A stretch of DNA of 64,000 bases from Microbacterium sp. W4I4 (GTDB lineage Bacteria > Actinomycetota > Actinomycetes > Actinomycetales > Microbacteriaceae): contig NZ_JAUSXT010000001.1 in assembly GCF_030816235.1 (NCBI RefSeq), forward strand, positions 558,001 through 622,000, in the 5' to 3' direction. The first letter of the stretch is position 1. The number at the start of each line of letters is the position of its first letter. Below the pieces are notes generated by a model. The model worked only from the letters and a program-made list of their open reading frames with translations, searched no databases and was not told where the DNA came from. Shown here one piece after another: positions 25,024-34,182 of this stretch. The translations under genes and the position numbers were made by a program.

Positions 25024-27494
25024 ACCGCTGCGTAGGCGACGATCCCGCGCCGCACGCCGTCCAGGGCACGTCGCGCCGTGCGGGCAAGATCGCCGTCCTC
25101 GGCGACGATGGAGAGCTGGTCCAGCAGGTCGATGGTCTGCTTCGCCCAGCGCACGAAGTCACCGGCGGCCATGTCCGCGTCGATCAGAACGCGATCCAGG
25201 GACCCGCCTCGGGCCCAGGAGTGCATCGCGGCGGCCAGGCCCGGCGCCAGCGGCTCGGTGCGCGGCAGCGAGTAGTCGTGCTCGATGTCGTCCAACTCGG
25301 CCCACAGCCGGGTCGTGGCGTCGTAAGCGATGCGGAAGGCGCCACGCGGCAGCCCCCGCTCCCCCGTGTTCTGCTCATCGCGGCGCGGCTCGTACACCAG
25401 GCAGCTGGCCATCGCCGCCAGCGACGGTGCGTCCAGGGTGCGCCACAGGCCCTGGCGCAGCGACTCGGCCACGAGAAGGTCGCGGTCGCCGTAGATGCGG
25501 CGCATGGTGCGCCCCGCCTCGGTGAGGCTGAGATCGTCACCTGAACCGTCGAGGTAGTCGACGACCTGGAGCACGTCGATCACCCGGTCGAAGATGCGCG
25601 CCACCGTGCCGGTGCGGGTCTCGATCTGTCGGCGGATGCGATCCGTGTCGCGTTTGAGGCTGAAGTACCGCTCCGACCAGCGGGCGTGCGCCTCACGGTC
25701 GGGGCAGCTGTGGCAGGGGTGACGCTGCATGCGTGTGCGGAGGTTCTGTATCTTCTTCATCCGCTTGTCGCGGGCGATGCGGGACCCACCGGCATCCTTG
25801 CGGTTCTTCTTCTCCAAGTCGCTGAGCTCGCGGCGCAGGGCCGCATACTCCAGGAAGTCGCCGTGCTCGCACTGCATGGCGTTCTGATAGCCCTGCAGCG
25901 ACTCCTCGGCATCCTTGACCTTCTTCGCCAGACCGACGACGGCGCGGTCGGCCTGGAATTGCGCGAACGACGACTCCAGGATCTCGCGCGCACGGGTGCG
26001 GCCGAACCTGTCGATCAGATTGACCGCCATGTTGTAGGTCGGGCGGAAGCTCGAATTCAGCGGATAGGTGCGGCGGGATGCCAGGGATGCCACGGACTGC
26101 GGGTCCATGCCCTCCGTCCACTGGACGACGGCGTGGCCCTCCACGTCGATGCCGCGCCGTCCGGCGCGCCCCGTGAGCTGGGTGTACTCCCCTGACGTGA
26201 TGGCGACGCGCGCCTCGCCGTTGAACTTCTCCATCTTCTCCAGCACGACGGTGCGCGCCGGCATGTTGATGCCGAGTGCGAGCGTCTCGGTGGCGAAGAC
26301 CGCCTTGACGAGCTTGCGTCGGAACAGCTCCTCCACGACTTCCTTGAAGGCGGGGAGCATTCCGGCGTGGTGCGCGGCGACGCCGCGCTCGAGGTTGTCG
26401 CGCCACTCCCAGAACCCCAGGACGTCGAGATCCTCGTCCTGCAGCGACCGCGTGCGCTCCGTGACGATCTCGCGGATCTCGGCGCGCTCCTCACTCGTGG
26501 TCAGGCGAAGGCCCGCCCGGCGCACCTGCTGCACGGCGGCATCGCAGCCGACTCGACTGAAGATGAAGAAGATCGCGGGCAGCAGATTCGCCCGCTCCAG
26601 CAGCCGAACGACGTCAGGCCGGTCCATGCGCTCGATGCGCTGTGCATTCGACGCCCGCACGGGCCGCTTGCCCCCGCGATGCGGTCGCTGGGCCTGACGG
26701 CCCGCATGCTTGTTGCTGATGTACTCCTGCGCCTGCCGGTTGCCTTCGTACCGTGAGCCGGTGAACGAGCGGATGCGGAACAGCTCCTGGTTCACCTGTG
26801 CCGTGGCGACTCCGGCTCGGTCATCGAAGAGCGGCAGCAGGTCGTCGCGCACCAGGACGTGCTGCTCCAGCGGAACGGGCCGCGTCTCGGAGACGATGAC
26901 ATCGGTGTCGCCACGAACCGTGTCGAGCCAGTCGCCGAACTCCTCGGCGTTCGAGACCGTCGCGCTGAGCGAGATGAGCCGCACGGCCTGCGGCAGGTGC
27001 AGGATCACCTCTTCCCAGACAGGACCGCGGAACCGATCGGCCAGGTAGTGCACCTCGTCCATGACGACGTAGCGCAGCCCGCTCAGCGCGTCGGAATCGG
27101 CGTAGAGCATGTTGCGCAGCACCTCGGTGGTCATGACCACCACGCGAGCACTGCCGTTGATGTTGGTGTCGCCGGTGAGCAGTCCGACCTGATCCGCTCC
27201 GTACACCTCGACGAGCTCACGGAACTTCTGGTTCGACAGTGCCTTCATCGGCGTCGTGTAGAACGCCTTCTGCCCCGGCGTCTGCATGGCGAGGTGGATC
27301 GCGAACTCGCCGACGATGGTCTTGCCCGCCCCGGTGGGCGCGGCCACGAGCACACTGCGCCCACTCTCCAGGGAATTGCAGGCCGCCACCTGGAACGGGT
27401 CCAGTTCGAAGCGCTGTCGGGCCGCGAACTTCTGCGTCTGGGGATGCTGAGCCGACGCCTGCGCCGCCGCATAGCGCTCAGCGGGAGAAGTCAT
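25020..27494 (-). CDS. helY: HelY-like SKI2 family RNA/DNA helicase
   Basis: An 824-residue SF2 helicase. Walker A is APTGAGKT (about 53-60), motif II is DEVH (in VVMDEVHYLAD), and motif III is SLSATVSN. The C-terminal RecA domain has the QLTGRAGRRGID motif, followed by long coiled-coil and winged-helix-like regions, as in SKI2/MTR4 relatives. HelY is thought to act in RNA metabolism. Open sequence continues to 28004, but ATG 27494 overlaps the tatC stop as ATGA and is the clear start. Gene order tatA-tatC-helY matches mycobacteria. Confidence 0.93.
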   Translation of the reverse strand: MTSPAERYAAAQASAQHPQTQKFAARQRFELDPFQVAACNSLESGRSVLVAAPTGAGKTIVGEFAIHLAMQTPGQKAFYTTPMKALSNQKFRELVEVYGADQVGLLTGDTNINGSARVVVMTTEVLRNMLYADSDALSGLRYVVMDEVHYLADRFRGPVWEEVILHLPQAVRLISLSATVSNAEEFGDWLDTVRGDTDVIVSETRPVPLEQHVLVRDDLLPLFDDRAGVATAQVNQELFRIRSFTGSRYEGNRQAQEYISNKHAGRQAQRPHRGGKRPVRASNAQRIERMDRPDVVRLLERANLLPAIFFIFSRVGCDAAVQQVRRAGLRLTTSEERAEIREIVTERTRSLQDEDLDVLGFWEWRDNLERGVAAHHAGMLPAFKEVVEELFRRKLVKAVFATETLALGINMPARTVVLEKMEKFNGEARVAITSGEYTQLTGRAGRRGIDVEGHAVVQWTEGMDPQSVASLASRRTYPLNSSFRPTYNMAVNLIDRFGRTRAREILESSFAQFQADRAVVGLAKKVKDAEESLQGYQNAMQCEHGDFLEYAALRRELSDLEKKNRKDAGGSRIARDKRMKKIQNLRTRMQRHPCHSCPDREAHARWSERYFSLKRDTDRIRRQIETRTGTVARIFDRVIDVLQVVDYLDGSGDDLSLTEAGRTMRRIYGDRDLLVAESLRQGLWRTLDAPSLAAMASCLVYEPRRDEQNTGERGLPRGAFRIAYDATTRLWAELDDIEHDYSLPRTEPLAPGLAAAMHSWARGGSLDRVLIDADMAAGDFVRWAKQTIDLLDQLSIVAEDGDLARTARRALDGVRRGIVAYAAV

Positions 27495-28309
27495 GCGGCG
27501 AGCTGGTCGGGGTCGAGACCCGAGGCGATCCGCTTCTTCCGCTTGCGTCGATCGAAGAAGAGCGACACGAAGGCCGCCGCGAAGTACAGCACGATCAGGA
27601 TGCCGCCGAGCAGGAACATGGAGGTGATGTCTGCCGCGGGCGTTGCGATGGCGGCGAACAGCGCGGCGACCAGCACGGCGATACGCCACCCCTTCAGCAT
27701 GGCCCGCCCCGTGATCACACCGGCCAGGTTCAGCGCCACCATGAAGACCGGCAGTACGAACGAGACGCCGATCACCAGGATGAACTTGATGATGAAGTCG
27801 TAGTAGTAGTCCGAGTCGAGGAAGTTCTTCCCGGCATCCGGGACGAAGTTCGACATCACCTCGATCACGTGCGGGGCGACCATCACGGCGACATATCCGC
27901 CGGTGAAGAACAGCGGGACCGCCGCGCCGACGAAGGCGACGGTGTACTTGATCTCCTTCTTGGTCAGACCGGGCATGATGAACGCCCAGATCTGCCAGAG
28001 CCACACGGGTGCGGACAGCAGAAGACCGATCGACAGCGCCATCCGGATCCGCAGGTTGAATCCGGACGTGATCTTCGTGAACATCAGCTCAGCGAAGTCG
28101 GCACCGCGCTGCTCATTGATCATGTCGATCGGAAGCGTGATGAATTTGATCACCGGATCCGTGATGATGAACGCGATGATCATGCCCGCAGCGAGACCGA
28201 TCACCGCGATGATCAGGCGACGACGAGCCTCGCGAAGGTGCTCGCCCAGCGACATCCGCCGATCGCGCTTCCCTTCATCAGAGGGCGCGTCGACGCTCAG
28301 TTCCGTCAC
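27491..28309 (-). CDS. tatC: Twin-arginine translocase TatC
   Basis: A 272-residue polytopic membrane protein with six helices. It has the TatC N-terminal SLGEHLREARRRL signature (about 20-32), the cytoplasmic loop FIMPGLTKKEIKY, and the third-loop VMVAPHVIEVM region. With TatA it exports folded proteins carrying RR signal peptides. No tatB is present, which is normal for minimal systems. The start is GTG at 28309, 3 bp after tatA. The C-terminal Arg/Lys-rich tail is long. Confidence 0.95.
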   Translation of the reverse strand: MTELSVDAPSDEGKRDRRMSLGEHLREARRRLIIAVIGLAAGMIIAFIITDPVIKFITLPIDMINEQRGADFAELMFTKITSGFNLRIRMALSIGLLLSAPVWLWQIWAFIMPGLTKKEIKYTVAFVGAAVPLFFTGGYVAVMVAPHVIEVMSNFVPDAGKNFLDSDYYYDFIIKFILVIGVSFVLPVFMVALNLAGVITGRAMLKGWRIAVLVAALFAAIATPAADITSMFLLGGILIVLYFAAAFVSLFFDRRKRKKRIASGLDPDQLAA

Positions 28310-28312
28310 GAC

Positions 28313-28594
28313 CTAGGAGGCGCGAGGCGGTGTGTCCTGATCGGCAGGACGCTCAGCCGTGGAGGCCGCGGTTCCGGCCGCCGGGGCCGCAGTGCCGGTG
28401 GACGTCGCCGTGGTGCCGTCTGCTGCGGTGGCATCCGTGTCGTCGTCGCTCTTCATGGCCTTCATCTCGCCCTTGAAGACGCGAGCGGACTGGCCGATGC
28501 TCTTCGCCAGCGCAGGCAGCTTCGCCGCGCCGAACAGAAGCAGGATGATGATCAGAATGATCCACAGGTGCGGGCCTGCGAAGAGATTGCCCAT
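28313..28594 (-). CDS. tatA: Twin-arginine translocase TatA
   Basis: A 93-residue protein with the TatA layout. It has one N-terminal helix (LWIILIIILLLFGAAKLP), an FG-x-xKLP hinge, an amphipathic helix (ALAKSIGQSARVFKGEM) and a low-complexity Thr/Ala-rich tail. It oligomerises to form the export pathway with TatC. An AGAGGAG ribosome site precedes the ATG. A -10 box lies on the pafC stop codon, so tatA can be transcribed independently of pafBC. Confidence 0.95.
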   Translation of the reverse strand: MGNLFAGPHLWIILIIILLLFGAAKLPALAKSIGQSARVFKGEMKAMKSDDDTDATAADGTTATSTGTAAPAAGTAASTAERPADQDTPPRAS

Positions 28595-28625
28595 GGAGTA
28601 CTCCTCTTGTGGGTCGGTGTGCGGT

Positions 28626-29618
28626 TCAGTCTACCCGCGCATCGGGCGCATGTGGTCCACCGTACAGCTCGAGTCCGGCCGCTGCCCAGTCGCGTGTGGC
28701 GGACCGGGCGATGACCGGTTCGAGCACCTCGAGCGCTCCGCCGAACCTCGCCGCGATCCGCTTGATTCCGCGGGGATCCGCCATCCCGATCTGCAGCGTC
28801 ACCTCGCCGTCCTGACGCGCGATCTCCTCGTGCGCGAAGGCACCGAGCAGCGGAATCAGACGTTCCGGAAGCCGCATGATGACGTGCCCTGACCCGGCCT
28901 GCGAGCCGAACTCCGCGGGCAGGGCCGCATCGGCGTGCGTGATGGCGATGTCGGTCAGGCGGGCGTCGCTGACCCGATCGAGATGGAAGGTGCGCATCGC
29001 CTTGCGCAGATGGCACCAGCCCTGCAGGTACCACTGCCCGTTCGTGATCAGGATCTGCGCCGGATCGACCGTGCGCGTGGTGGGCTCGGCGTCCGGCGCC
29101 TGATAGCGGAACGCGACGGCGACGCCGTCGTGCAGCGCCCGCGACACCACCTTCTGCACCTCGCTGACCGTCACCGGGGCGACGACCAGGTCGGGTGGCG
29201 CGTCGGCGGATCCGCGTGAGAGCTTCGCGATGAGTCCTGAGACGAGTCCGGAGTCCGCGACCGCGGGAACCGCTGCGACCATCTGCAGACCCGCCAGCAG
29301 TGCAGCGGCCTCCCGTGCCGTGAACCGCGGCACGCGCCGCAGCGCGACGTCGTTCGTGATCTCGATGATGTCGTGCTCGTCGAGCAGATCCCAGTCGATG
29401 TCGAACATCTCCTGAGGCAGCTGCCAGTAGCCGGAGTCGCCGGGCAGCCCGATGACCGTGAGCTTCTCGACCATCGAGCGCATCTCTCGCGGCGTCACGC
29501 CGAACTCGTTCGCGGCCTCGTCCAGCGTGACCTGCCCGCGCTCGAGCAGATAGGGCACAAGGGTCAGGTACAGGCGCACTCGGTCGCCGGCGAGCAGCGG
29601 AGCGGATGCCGCATTCAT
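28626..29618 (-). CDS. pafC: WYL-domain regulator PafC
   Basis: A 330-residue transcriptional regulator with a winged HTH (QVTLDEAANEFGVTPREMRSMVEKL, about 29-53). A WYL domain follows (VAFRYQAPDAEPTTRTVDP and the core WYLQGWC), and then a C-terminal WCX region. With PafB it forms the PafBC activator of the LexA-independent DNA-damage response in mycobacteria. It overlaps pafB by 4 bp, indicating a fixed stoichiometric unit. Confidence 0.9.
   Translation of the reverse strand: MNAASAPLLAGDRVRLYLTLVPYLLERGQVTLDEAANEFGVTPREMRSMVEKLTVIGLPGDSGYWQLPQEMFDIDWDLLDEHDIIEITNDVALRRVPRFTAREAAALLAGLQMVAAVPAVADSGLVSGLIAKLSRGSADAPPDLVVAPVTVSEVQKVVSRALHDGVAVAFRYQAPDAEPTTRTVDPAQILITNGQWYLQGWCHLRKAMRTFHLDRVSDARLTDIAITHADAALPAEFGSQAGSGHVIMRLPERLIPLLGAFAHEEIARQDGEVTLQIGMADPRGIKRIAARFGGALEVLEPVIARSATRDWAAAGLELYGGPHAPDARVD
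28628..28633 (-). promoter_or_regulatory. -10 box of tatA overlapping pafC stop
   Basis: Minus-strand TAGACT whose last base is the first base of the pafC TGA. Predicted transcription would begin near 28621, giving a leader of roughly 27 nt that contains the tatA ribosome site. Confidence 0.4.
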
Positions 29619-30607
29619 GCGTGCTCCTCCTCGGAGTGCGCGGCCACGATGCCCTGCAGGCGCTCGATCACGCTGTCGCGCAGGTCATCGGGCTCCACCA
29701 CCCGCACCTCGGGCCCGTACGTCGCCAGCTCGTCGGCGAAGATGTGCCGATCCACGTACGGCACGCGCATGCCCTGGACAGCCGGGGTCGATCTCCGGCC
29801 GAGACGCAGTGCGGCCTCCGTGCCCGGGGTGACCTCCAGCAGCGCACTCTGCGATGCGGCGACAGCGGTGAGGCCCGACAGCGCCCGATCGGCCGCGCCG
29901 TCGCGCAGTGCGGGATCGAAGGTCTGTCCGGTCACCTTCACATCACTGATGATGCGACTCAGCAGGAAGGTGCGCTCACCCTCGGCATCCACATCCACCC
30001 CGAAAAGGTGCCAGCGCGCCTCGTACTCGACGAGCGCGAGCGGCTGGACCCGACGGCGCGTCGACGAGGCCTCCCCCGGCTTCAGGTAGTCGAACACGAT
30101 CACCCTGTTGCGTTCGATTCCCTCCTGGATCGCGGGGAACGCGGGATCGCGCACGGCGATGCGCGGGGCGAAGCCGATGATCGGCTCGTCGCCGTCGATG
30201 CCCAGCGCGCGGATCTTGCGCACCCCGGCCTGCGCATCGGACGAGACCGACTCGCTGCTCCAGACGCTCCCTGCCAGACGCAGGACGGCGAGCTCCGCGT
30301 CACTGAATTCGATGTCCGCAGGGAGGTCGTAGTCGGCCTGCGGGATGCGATAGCGGGCCTCGCGCAGATCCTGCGGATCGGTCGGATCGCCGATCGTCTC
30401 CACCGGCATCCCGAGCGCGCGCAGCTCGTCCTTGTCGCGCTCGAACATCTTCTCCAGAGCGTCCGCTTTGACGCCGGCGGCGCTGCGCTGGCGATAGCCG
30501 GAGACGTTCTCGAGAATCTGCTGCTTGGTCAGCCCGATCTCCGTGGCCATCAGCGCCACGACGAGATTCGTCAGGCGTTCCTCCGGCGGGATCTGAGCTC
30601 GGGTCAT
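29615..30607 (-). CDS. pafB: WYL-domain regulator PafB
   Basis: A 330-residue partner of PafC. It has an N-terminal HTH (IGLTKQQILENVSGYRQR), a WYL domain (VIVFDYLKPGEASSTRRRV and EARWHLFGVD) and a WCX-type C-terminus (YGPEVRVVEPDDLRDSV). It is expected to act as a PafBC heterodimer on damage-inducible promoters. In mycobacteria pafA lies directly upstream; here an FKBP-like lipoprotein gene does. The start overlaps that gene's stop by ATGA. Confidence 0.9.
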   Translation of the reverse strand: MTRAQIPPEERLTNLVVALMATEIGLTKQQILENVSGYRQRSAAGVKADALEKMFERDKDELRALGMPVETIGDPTDPQDLREARYRIPQADYDLPADIEFSDAELAVLRLAGSVWSSESVSSDAQAGVRKIRALGIDGDEPIIGFAPRIAVRDPAFPAIQEGIERNRVIVFDYLKPGEASSTRRRVQPLALVEYEARWHLFGVDVDAEGERTFLLSRIISDVKVTGQTFDPALRDGAADRALSGLTAVAASQSALLEVTPGTEAALRLGRRSTPAVQGMRVPYVDRHIFADELATYGPEVRVVEPDDLRDSVIERLQGIVAAHSEEEHA

Positions 30608-31512
30608 CCCTGAGCCAGTTCCGGCGGAACGATGCCCAGCACGTCGACCACGTAGGCGGTGGCGGCGCCCTTCTCGCCGGGGACGACGACGAGCAGTTGC
30701 GAGCCGACGGTCGCCTTGGCGACCTCCTCCATGACGGGCTTCGGCAGAGTGGTCGCGTCGTACACGACGCCCGAGCCCCAGGACGAGCCGGTGACCGTGC
30801 GGTCCGCCCAGGCGACCGCCGTGTAGTTGAACATCGCCGTGCCGTCGTCGACCTTCGCGCCGTGACCGGCGATGAGCGTCTGGGTCACGGCCTTCTTCGG
30901 CGCGCTGGTGTCGGGGATGATGATCCCCGGCTGGCCGTCGGCCGCACGCACCACCGTCGGCAGGCCGCGCGCGTCGTTGAAGACATCGCGGCCCTCGGCC
31001 TTGGGCAGGAGCACTTCCTGGATGTCGATGGAGCCGACCAGACTGCCCTGCGCATCCAGGCCGGCCTGCTCGGCCATGCCCTCGGGCAGATCAGCGGCGG
31101 GGATGGCGAACGCGACGCGCGATCCCTGGGTGGCGCACGTGAGCGCGGCACCGCCGCCGCCCAGCAGCTCGTCCATCTTCTTCGGCGACCAGATCACCGC
31201 ACCGGACTGCAGAACCTGTCCGGTCGTTCCGCTGAGCAGCGTCATCGCGCCCACGACATCCTGCCCGGACTCGCGAACGGCGGGGCCGTCGCCGACGATG
31301 AGGTCGTCGTAGATCACGTGCGACGTGGGGACGGGCGAGGTGAGGGACACCTTCGGTGCGCCGATGTCGCCGGTCGCCTTGACCGCCATCTGCAGAGCCG
31401 CGGAGTCGTCACGGACGCATCCGGCGGCGTTCGACCCGGACGCCGCCGAGCATCCGGTCAGGACGAGAGCGGACAGGGCGAGAGCCGAGAGGGCTGCGGT
31501 CGTTTTACGCAC
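30604..31512 (-). CDS. FKBP-like lipoprotein
   Basis: A 302-residue predicted lipoprotein. The signal peptide RKTTAALSALALSALVLTGC carries the lipobox LTGC, with acylation at about Cys21. The remainder has two related halves of the FKBP peptidyl-prolyl isomerase type (VSGQ-like blocks such as AMTLLSGTTGQVLQSG and the C-terminal VGSQLLVVVP). Genes of this kind accompany pafB/pafC in Micrococcales. The GTG at 31512 is chosen because a TAGACT box lies 7 nt upstream and the lipobox follows. It overlaps pafB. Confidence 0.82.
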   Translation of the reverse strand: MRKTTAALSALALSALVLTGCSAASGSNAAGCVRDDSAALQMAVKATGDIGAPKVSLTSPVPTSHVIYDDLIVGDGPAVRESGQDVVGAMTLLSGTTGQVLQSGAVIWSPKKMDELLGGGGAALTCATQGSRVAFAIPAADLPEGMAEQAGLDAQGSLVGSIDIQEVLLPKAEGRDVFNDARGLPTVVRAADGQPGIIIPDTSAPKKAVTQTLIAGHGAKVDDGTAMFNYTAVAWADRTVTGSSWGSGVVYDATTLPKPVMEEVAKATVGSQLLVVVPGEKGAATAYVVDVLGIVPPELAQG

Positions 31513-31519
31513 GCGCCCC

Positions 31520-31525
31520 AGTCTA
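31520..31525 (-). promoter_or_regulatory. -10 box of FKBP-like gene overlapping trmI stop
   Basis: Minus-strand TAGACT whose first three bases are the trmI TAG stop. It ends 7 nt before the GTG at 31512, consistent with a leaderless mRNA. Confidence 0.45.
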
Positions 31526-32533
31526 TTCCGAAGCCGGCTCCCCCTCGCGCGACGCGGCGGCGATGCGGGCACCGGATGCCGCCTTCTGCGCCTCGCGTGC
31601 GCGCTTGCGCAGATTCTTGTCCGTGATCTCGCGGTCGCCGACGGCACCCGGGGTCCACAGTTCGACATCCTCGTCCGTGTAACTGGACTTGGAGGCGCGG
31701 CGCCGCACTTCCGGCGGGACGGCGCCGGGAGCCAGTCGCCGGGCCGTCAGCAGGAAGCCGGTGTGCGCCACCATGCGGTGATCGGGGCGGACGGCGAGAC
31801 CCTCGACGTGCCAGCCGCGCACCATCGTCTCCGACGCGTCGGGCTCGGTGAACAGGCCCGTGGCGCGGATGCACTCGGCCACACGGGACAGCTGGGTGGC
31901 GGTCGCGATGTAGCAGATCACCACGCCGCCGGGAGTGAGCGCGTCGGCGACGACGTCCATGCACTCCCAGGGGGCGAGCATGTCCAGCACCACCCGATCG
32001 ACCGTGCCGTCCTCGAACTGGGCGGGAAGCTCCTCGGCGAGGTCGCCGACCACCACGTTCCACGATTCGGGCGTCTCGCCGAAGAATGTCTCCACGTTCG
32101 CGCGTGCGACCTCGGCGAAGTCCTCCCGCCGTTCGAACGACGTCAGCCGTCCATCGGAGCCGATGGCGCGCAGCAGCGCGAGCGAGAGGGCACCGGAACC
32201 GACACCGGCCTCGACCACGACGGCGCCGGGGAAGATGTCGGCCTGCATGACGATCTGCGCCGAGTCCTTCGGATAGACGATCGCGGCGCCACGCGGCATC
32301 GACATTGCGAAGTCCCGCATCAGCGGCCGCAGCGCCAGGTAGTCGTGCCCGGCGCTGTTGGCGACGACCGAACCGTCGGGGAGCCCGATCAGGTCGCTGT
32401 GCTTGAGCACGCCGTGGTGCGTGTGCAGTTCGCCGTCTTCGCGCAGGGTGATGGTGTGCATCCGCGCCTTGGGACCGGTCAGCTGCACACGGTCGCCCTC
32501 GCGGAAGGGCCCACTGGGTCGTCTGGCGTTCAT
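31523..32533 (-). CDS. trmI: tRNA (adenine-N1)-methyltransferase TrmI
   Basis: A 336-residue enzyme that forms m1A58 in tRNA. It has an N-terminal beta domain (FREGDRVQLTGPKARMHTI), the AdoMet motif EAGVGSGALSLALLRAIG and the acidic DMLAPWECM motif IV-like segment. The C-terminal extension KNLRKRAREAQKA is basic. It starts at ATG 32533, overlapping the HAD gene stop by 4 bp. In Mycobacterium tuberculosis the orthologue Rv2118c lies next to the mpa-dop-pup locus, which is missing here. Confidence 0.92.
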   Translation of the reverse strand: MNARRPSGPFREGDRVQLTGPKARMHTITLREDGELHTHHGVLKHSDLIGLPDGSVVANSAGHDYLALRPLMRDFAMSMPRGAAIVYPKDSAQIVMQADIFPGAVVVEAGVGSGALSLALLRAIGSDGRLTSFERREDFAEVARANVETFFGETPESWNVVVGDLAEELPAQFEDGTVDRVVLDMLAPWECMDVVADALTPGGVVICYIATATQLSRVAECIRATGLFTEPDASETMVRGWHVEGLAVRPDHRMVAHTGFLLTARRLAPGAVPPEVRRRASKSSYTDEDVELWTPGAVGDREITDKNLRKRAREAQKAASGARIAAASREGEPASE

Positions 32534-33216
32534 CGGGAGGTCTCCTTCGCGTAGCGACCGTGCAGGTCGCTGATGTCTGCTGCGGTGCGCCCCTCGAGCG
32601 TCGGCCACAGCTCGTGAGCGGGCGTGTCGTCCAACGGGACGATGTGCGGCACGCCCAGCGTGACCGCCCCCGAGGCGTGTCCGGCGCGCACTCCGGTCAG
32701 CGAGTCCTCGATGACGACCGTGTCGGCGATGTCGACGCCGAGCGTCGCCGCGGCCTGCAGGTAGGGATCGGGGAACGGCTTGGGCCGGGCCACCTCATCG
32801 CCCCCGATCACGAGATCGAAGGCGGTGAAGTCGATCAGCGAGACGACATCCAGCGCCATCCGCTTCATCGACATCGTGACCAGCGCCGTGCGGATGCCGT
32901 TGGCGCGCAGTTCGGCGAGCAGCTCGCGTGCGCCTGGGCGGAATGGCACGCCGTCGTTGCGCAGTCGGAACGCGACCTCATCGGTGAGTCGCTGCACGAT
33001 GTCATCGGCATCCATCGCGACGCCGTACCGCTGCAGGATGCCGGCGCTGTCGATCAGCCCGTTGCCGACGAGTTGCAGAGCATCCTCGTGCGTCCATGTG
33101 CCGCCGAAGGACTCCACGAGCCGTGTCTCGGCGTCCATCCAATAGGGTTCGGTGTCGACGAGGGTTCCGTCCATGTCCCACAGGACTGCGCTGGGCTTGA
33201 TGCTCACTTCACCCAT
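32530..33216 (-). CDS. HAD-superfamily phosphatase
   Basis: A 228-residue haloacid dehalogenase-fold hydrolase. Motif I is DMDGTLVDTEP (Asp14 nucleophile, Asp16), motif II is LVTMS, motif III is RPKPFPDPY, and motif IV is VIEDSLTGV. The cap is helical (subclass IA). The substrate is probably a phosphosugar or similar, but cannot be specified. It is first of the minus-strand run with trmI. Confidence 0.88.
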   Translation of the reverse strand: MGEVSIKPSAVLWDMDGTLVDTEPYWMDAETRLVESFGGTWTHEDALQLVGNGLIDSAGILQRYGVAMDADDIVQRLTDEVAFRLRNDGVPFRPGARELLAELRANGIRTALVTMSMKRMALDVVSLIDFTAFDLVIGGDEVARPKPFPDPYLQAAATLGVDIADTVVIEDSLTGVRAGHASGAVTLGVPHIVPLDDTPAHELWPTLEGRTAADISDLHGRYAKETSR

Positions 33217-33297
33217 GCTAGCCGGGGCGCATGTCCCACCCCGACGGCGGGCGACTACCCTGGAGGGATCCCTTCGGGACCCACAGGAAGGAGAGCG

Positions 33298-34140
33298 GTG
33301 GACGTTCTCGGCTCACGGATCATCGTCGCCGCATTCGATGGTTGGAACGACGCCGGCGAGGCTGCCAGTGGCGCCATCGCCGCCCTGCGCGACTCGATCG
33401 AATACGAGAAGGTCCACTCTGTGGACCCGGAACTGTACTTCGATTACCAGTACACGCGTCCTTCGACGCGGCTGGACGCGACCGGTCAGCGGGAGCTGAA
33501 CTGGCCCGAGGCGGCGCTGTGGCGCCCCGCGGTACCGACCGACGGCCCGGAGCTGTGGCTCCTGACCGGATCGGAGCCCGCGCGCGCGTGGCAGGCGTTC
33601 GCCTCGGAGTTCATCGACGTCGCCCTTCGCGATGATGTGACGGGTTTCATCACGCTGGGCGCCATGCTCTCGGACGTGCCGCACACCCGCCCGATCTCGA
33701 TCTTCGCCGCGAGTCAGAACGACCGGGTGCGCAGCGTCCACGGTTTGGACAAGTCCACCTATGAGGGTCCGGTGGGAATCCTCAGCGTCTTCGAGCACTT
33801 CGCCGAACGTGCCGAGATCCCCACGGCGAGCCTGTGGGCCAGCGTGCCGCACTACGTGGCATCCGCCGCCCCTTCGCCCAAGGCGACCCTCGCCCTGCTC
33901 GACCGGCTCGAGGAGCTCACCGGCGTGGGACCGGCCCGAGAACACCTGCGCACCGAGGCAGCCGCCTGGGAGGCGTCGATCGACGCCGCCGCAGCGGAAG
34001 ACGAGGACATGACCGAGTACATCCACCAGCTGGAGCGCACCCGCGACACGTGGGACTCCCCCGACGCGTCCGGGGATGCCATCGCGCAGGCGTTCGAGCG
34101 CTACCTGCGTCGCCGTGGCGACGGACCCGACAAGCGCTGA
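33298..34140 (+). CDS. PAC2 family protein
   Basis: A 280-residue PAC2 protein, related to proteasome assembly chaperone 2-like folds. It starts with GSRIIVAAFDGWNDAGEAAS, has the WLLTGSEPARAW core and the GPVGILSVFEH segment, then a helical acidic C-terminus. The actinobacterial function is unknown. The GTG start has AAGGAG 4-5 nt upstream. A TACCCT box about 40 nt before it and a small GGGATCCC...GGGACCC hairpin make up the leader. A hairpin follows the stop. Confidence 0.83.
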   Translation: MDVLGSRIIVAAFDGWNDAGEAASGAIAALRDSIEYEKVHSVDPELYFDYQYTRPSTRLDATGQRELNWPEAALWRPAVPTDGPELWLLTGSEPARAWQAFASEFIDVALRDDVTGFITLGAMLSDVPHTRPISIFAASQNDRVRSVHGLDKSTYEGPVGILSVFEHFAERAEIPTASLWASVPHYVASAAPSPKATLALLDRLEELTGVGPAREHLRTEAAAWEASIDAAAAEDEDMTEYIHQLERTRDTWDSPDASGDAIAQAFERYLRRRGDGPDKR

Positions 34141-34150
34141 GTCAGGGGCC

Positions 34151-34169
34151 CTCCGCCAGTCGGGCGGAG
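34151..34169. terminator. Hairpin between convergent PAC2 and uppP genes
   Basis: CTCCGCC (34151-34157) pairs with GGCGGAG (34163-34169) around a 5-nt loop, in the 42-bp convergent spacer. There is no U-tract, so termination could be weak but bidirectional. Confidence 0.4.
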
Positions 34170-34182
34170 TGGGGCGTGGGGA

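Noticed and set aside
23446-25035. Plus-strand frame over lnt, and similar long frames at 27239-28714 and 45527-48004 (upstream part)
   Set aside because: They are shadows of conserved genes; no motifs and no ribosome sites were found.
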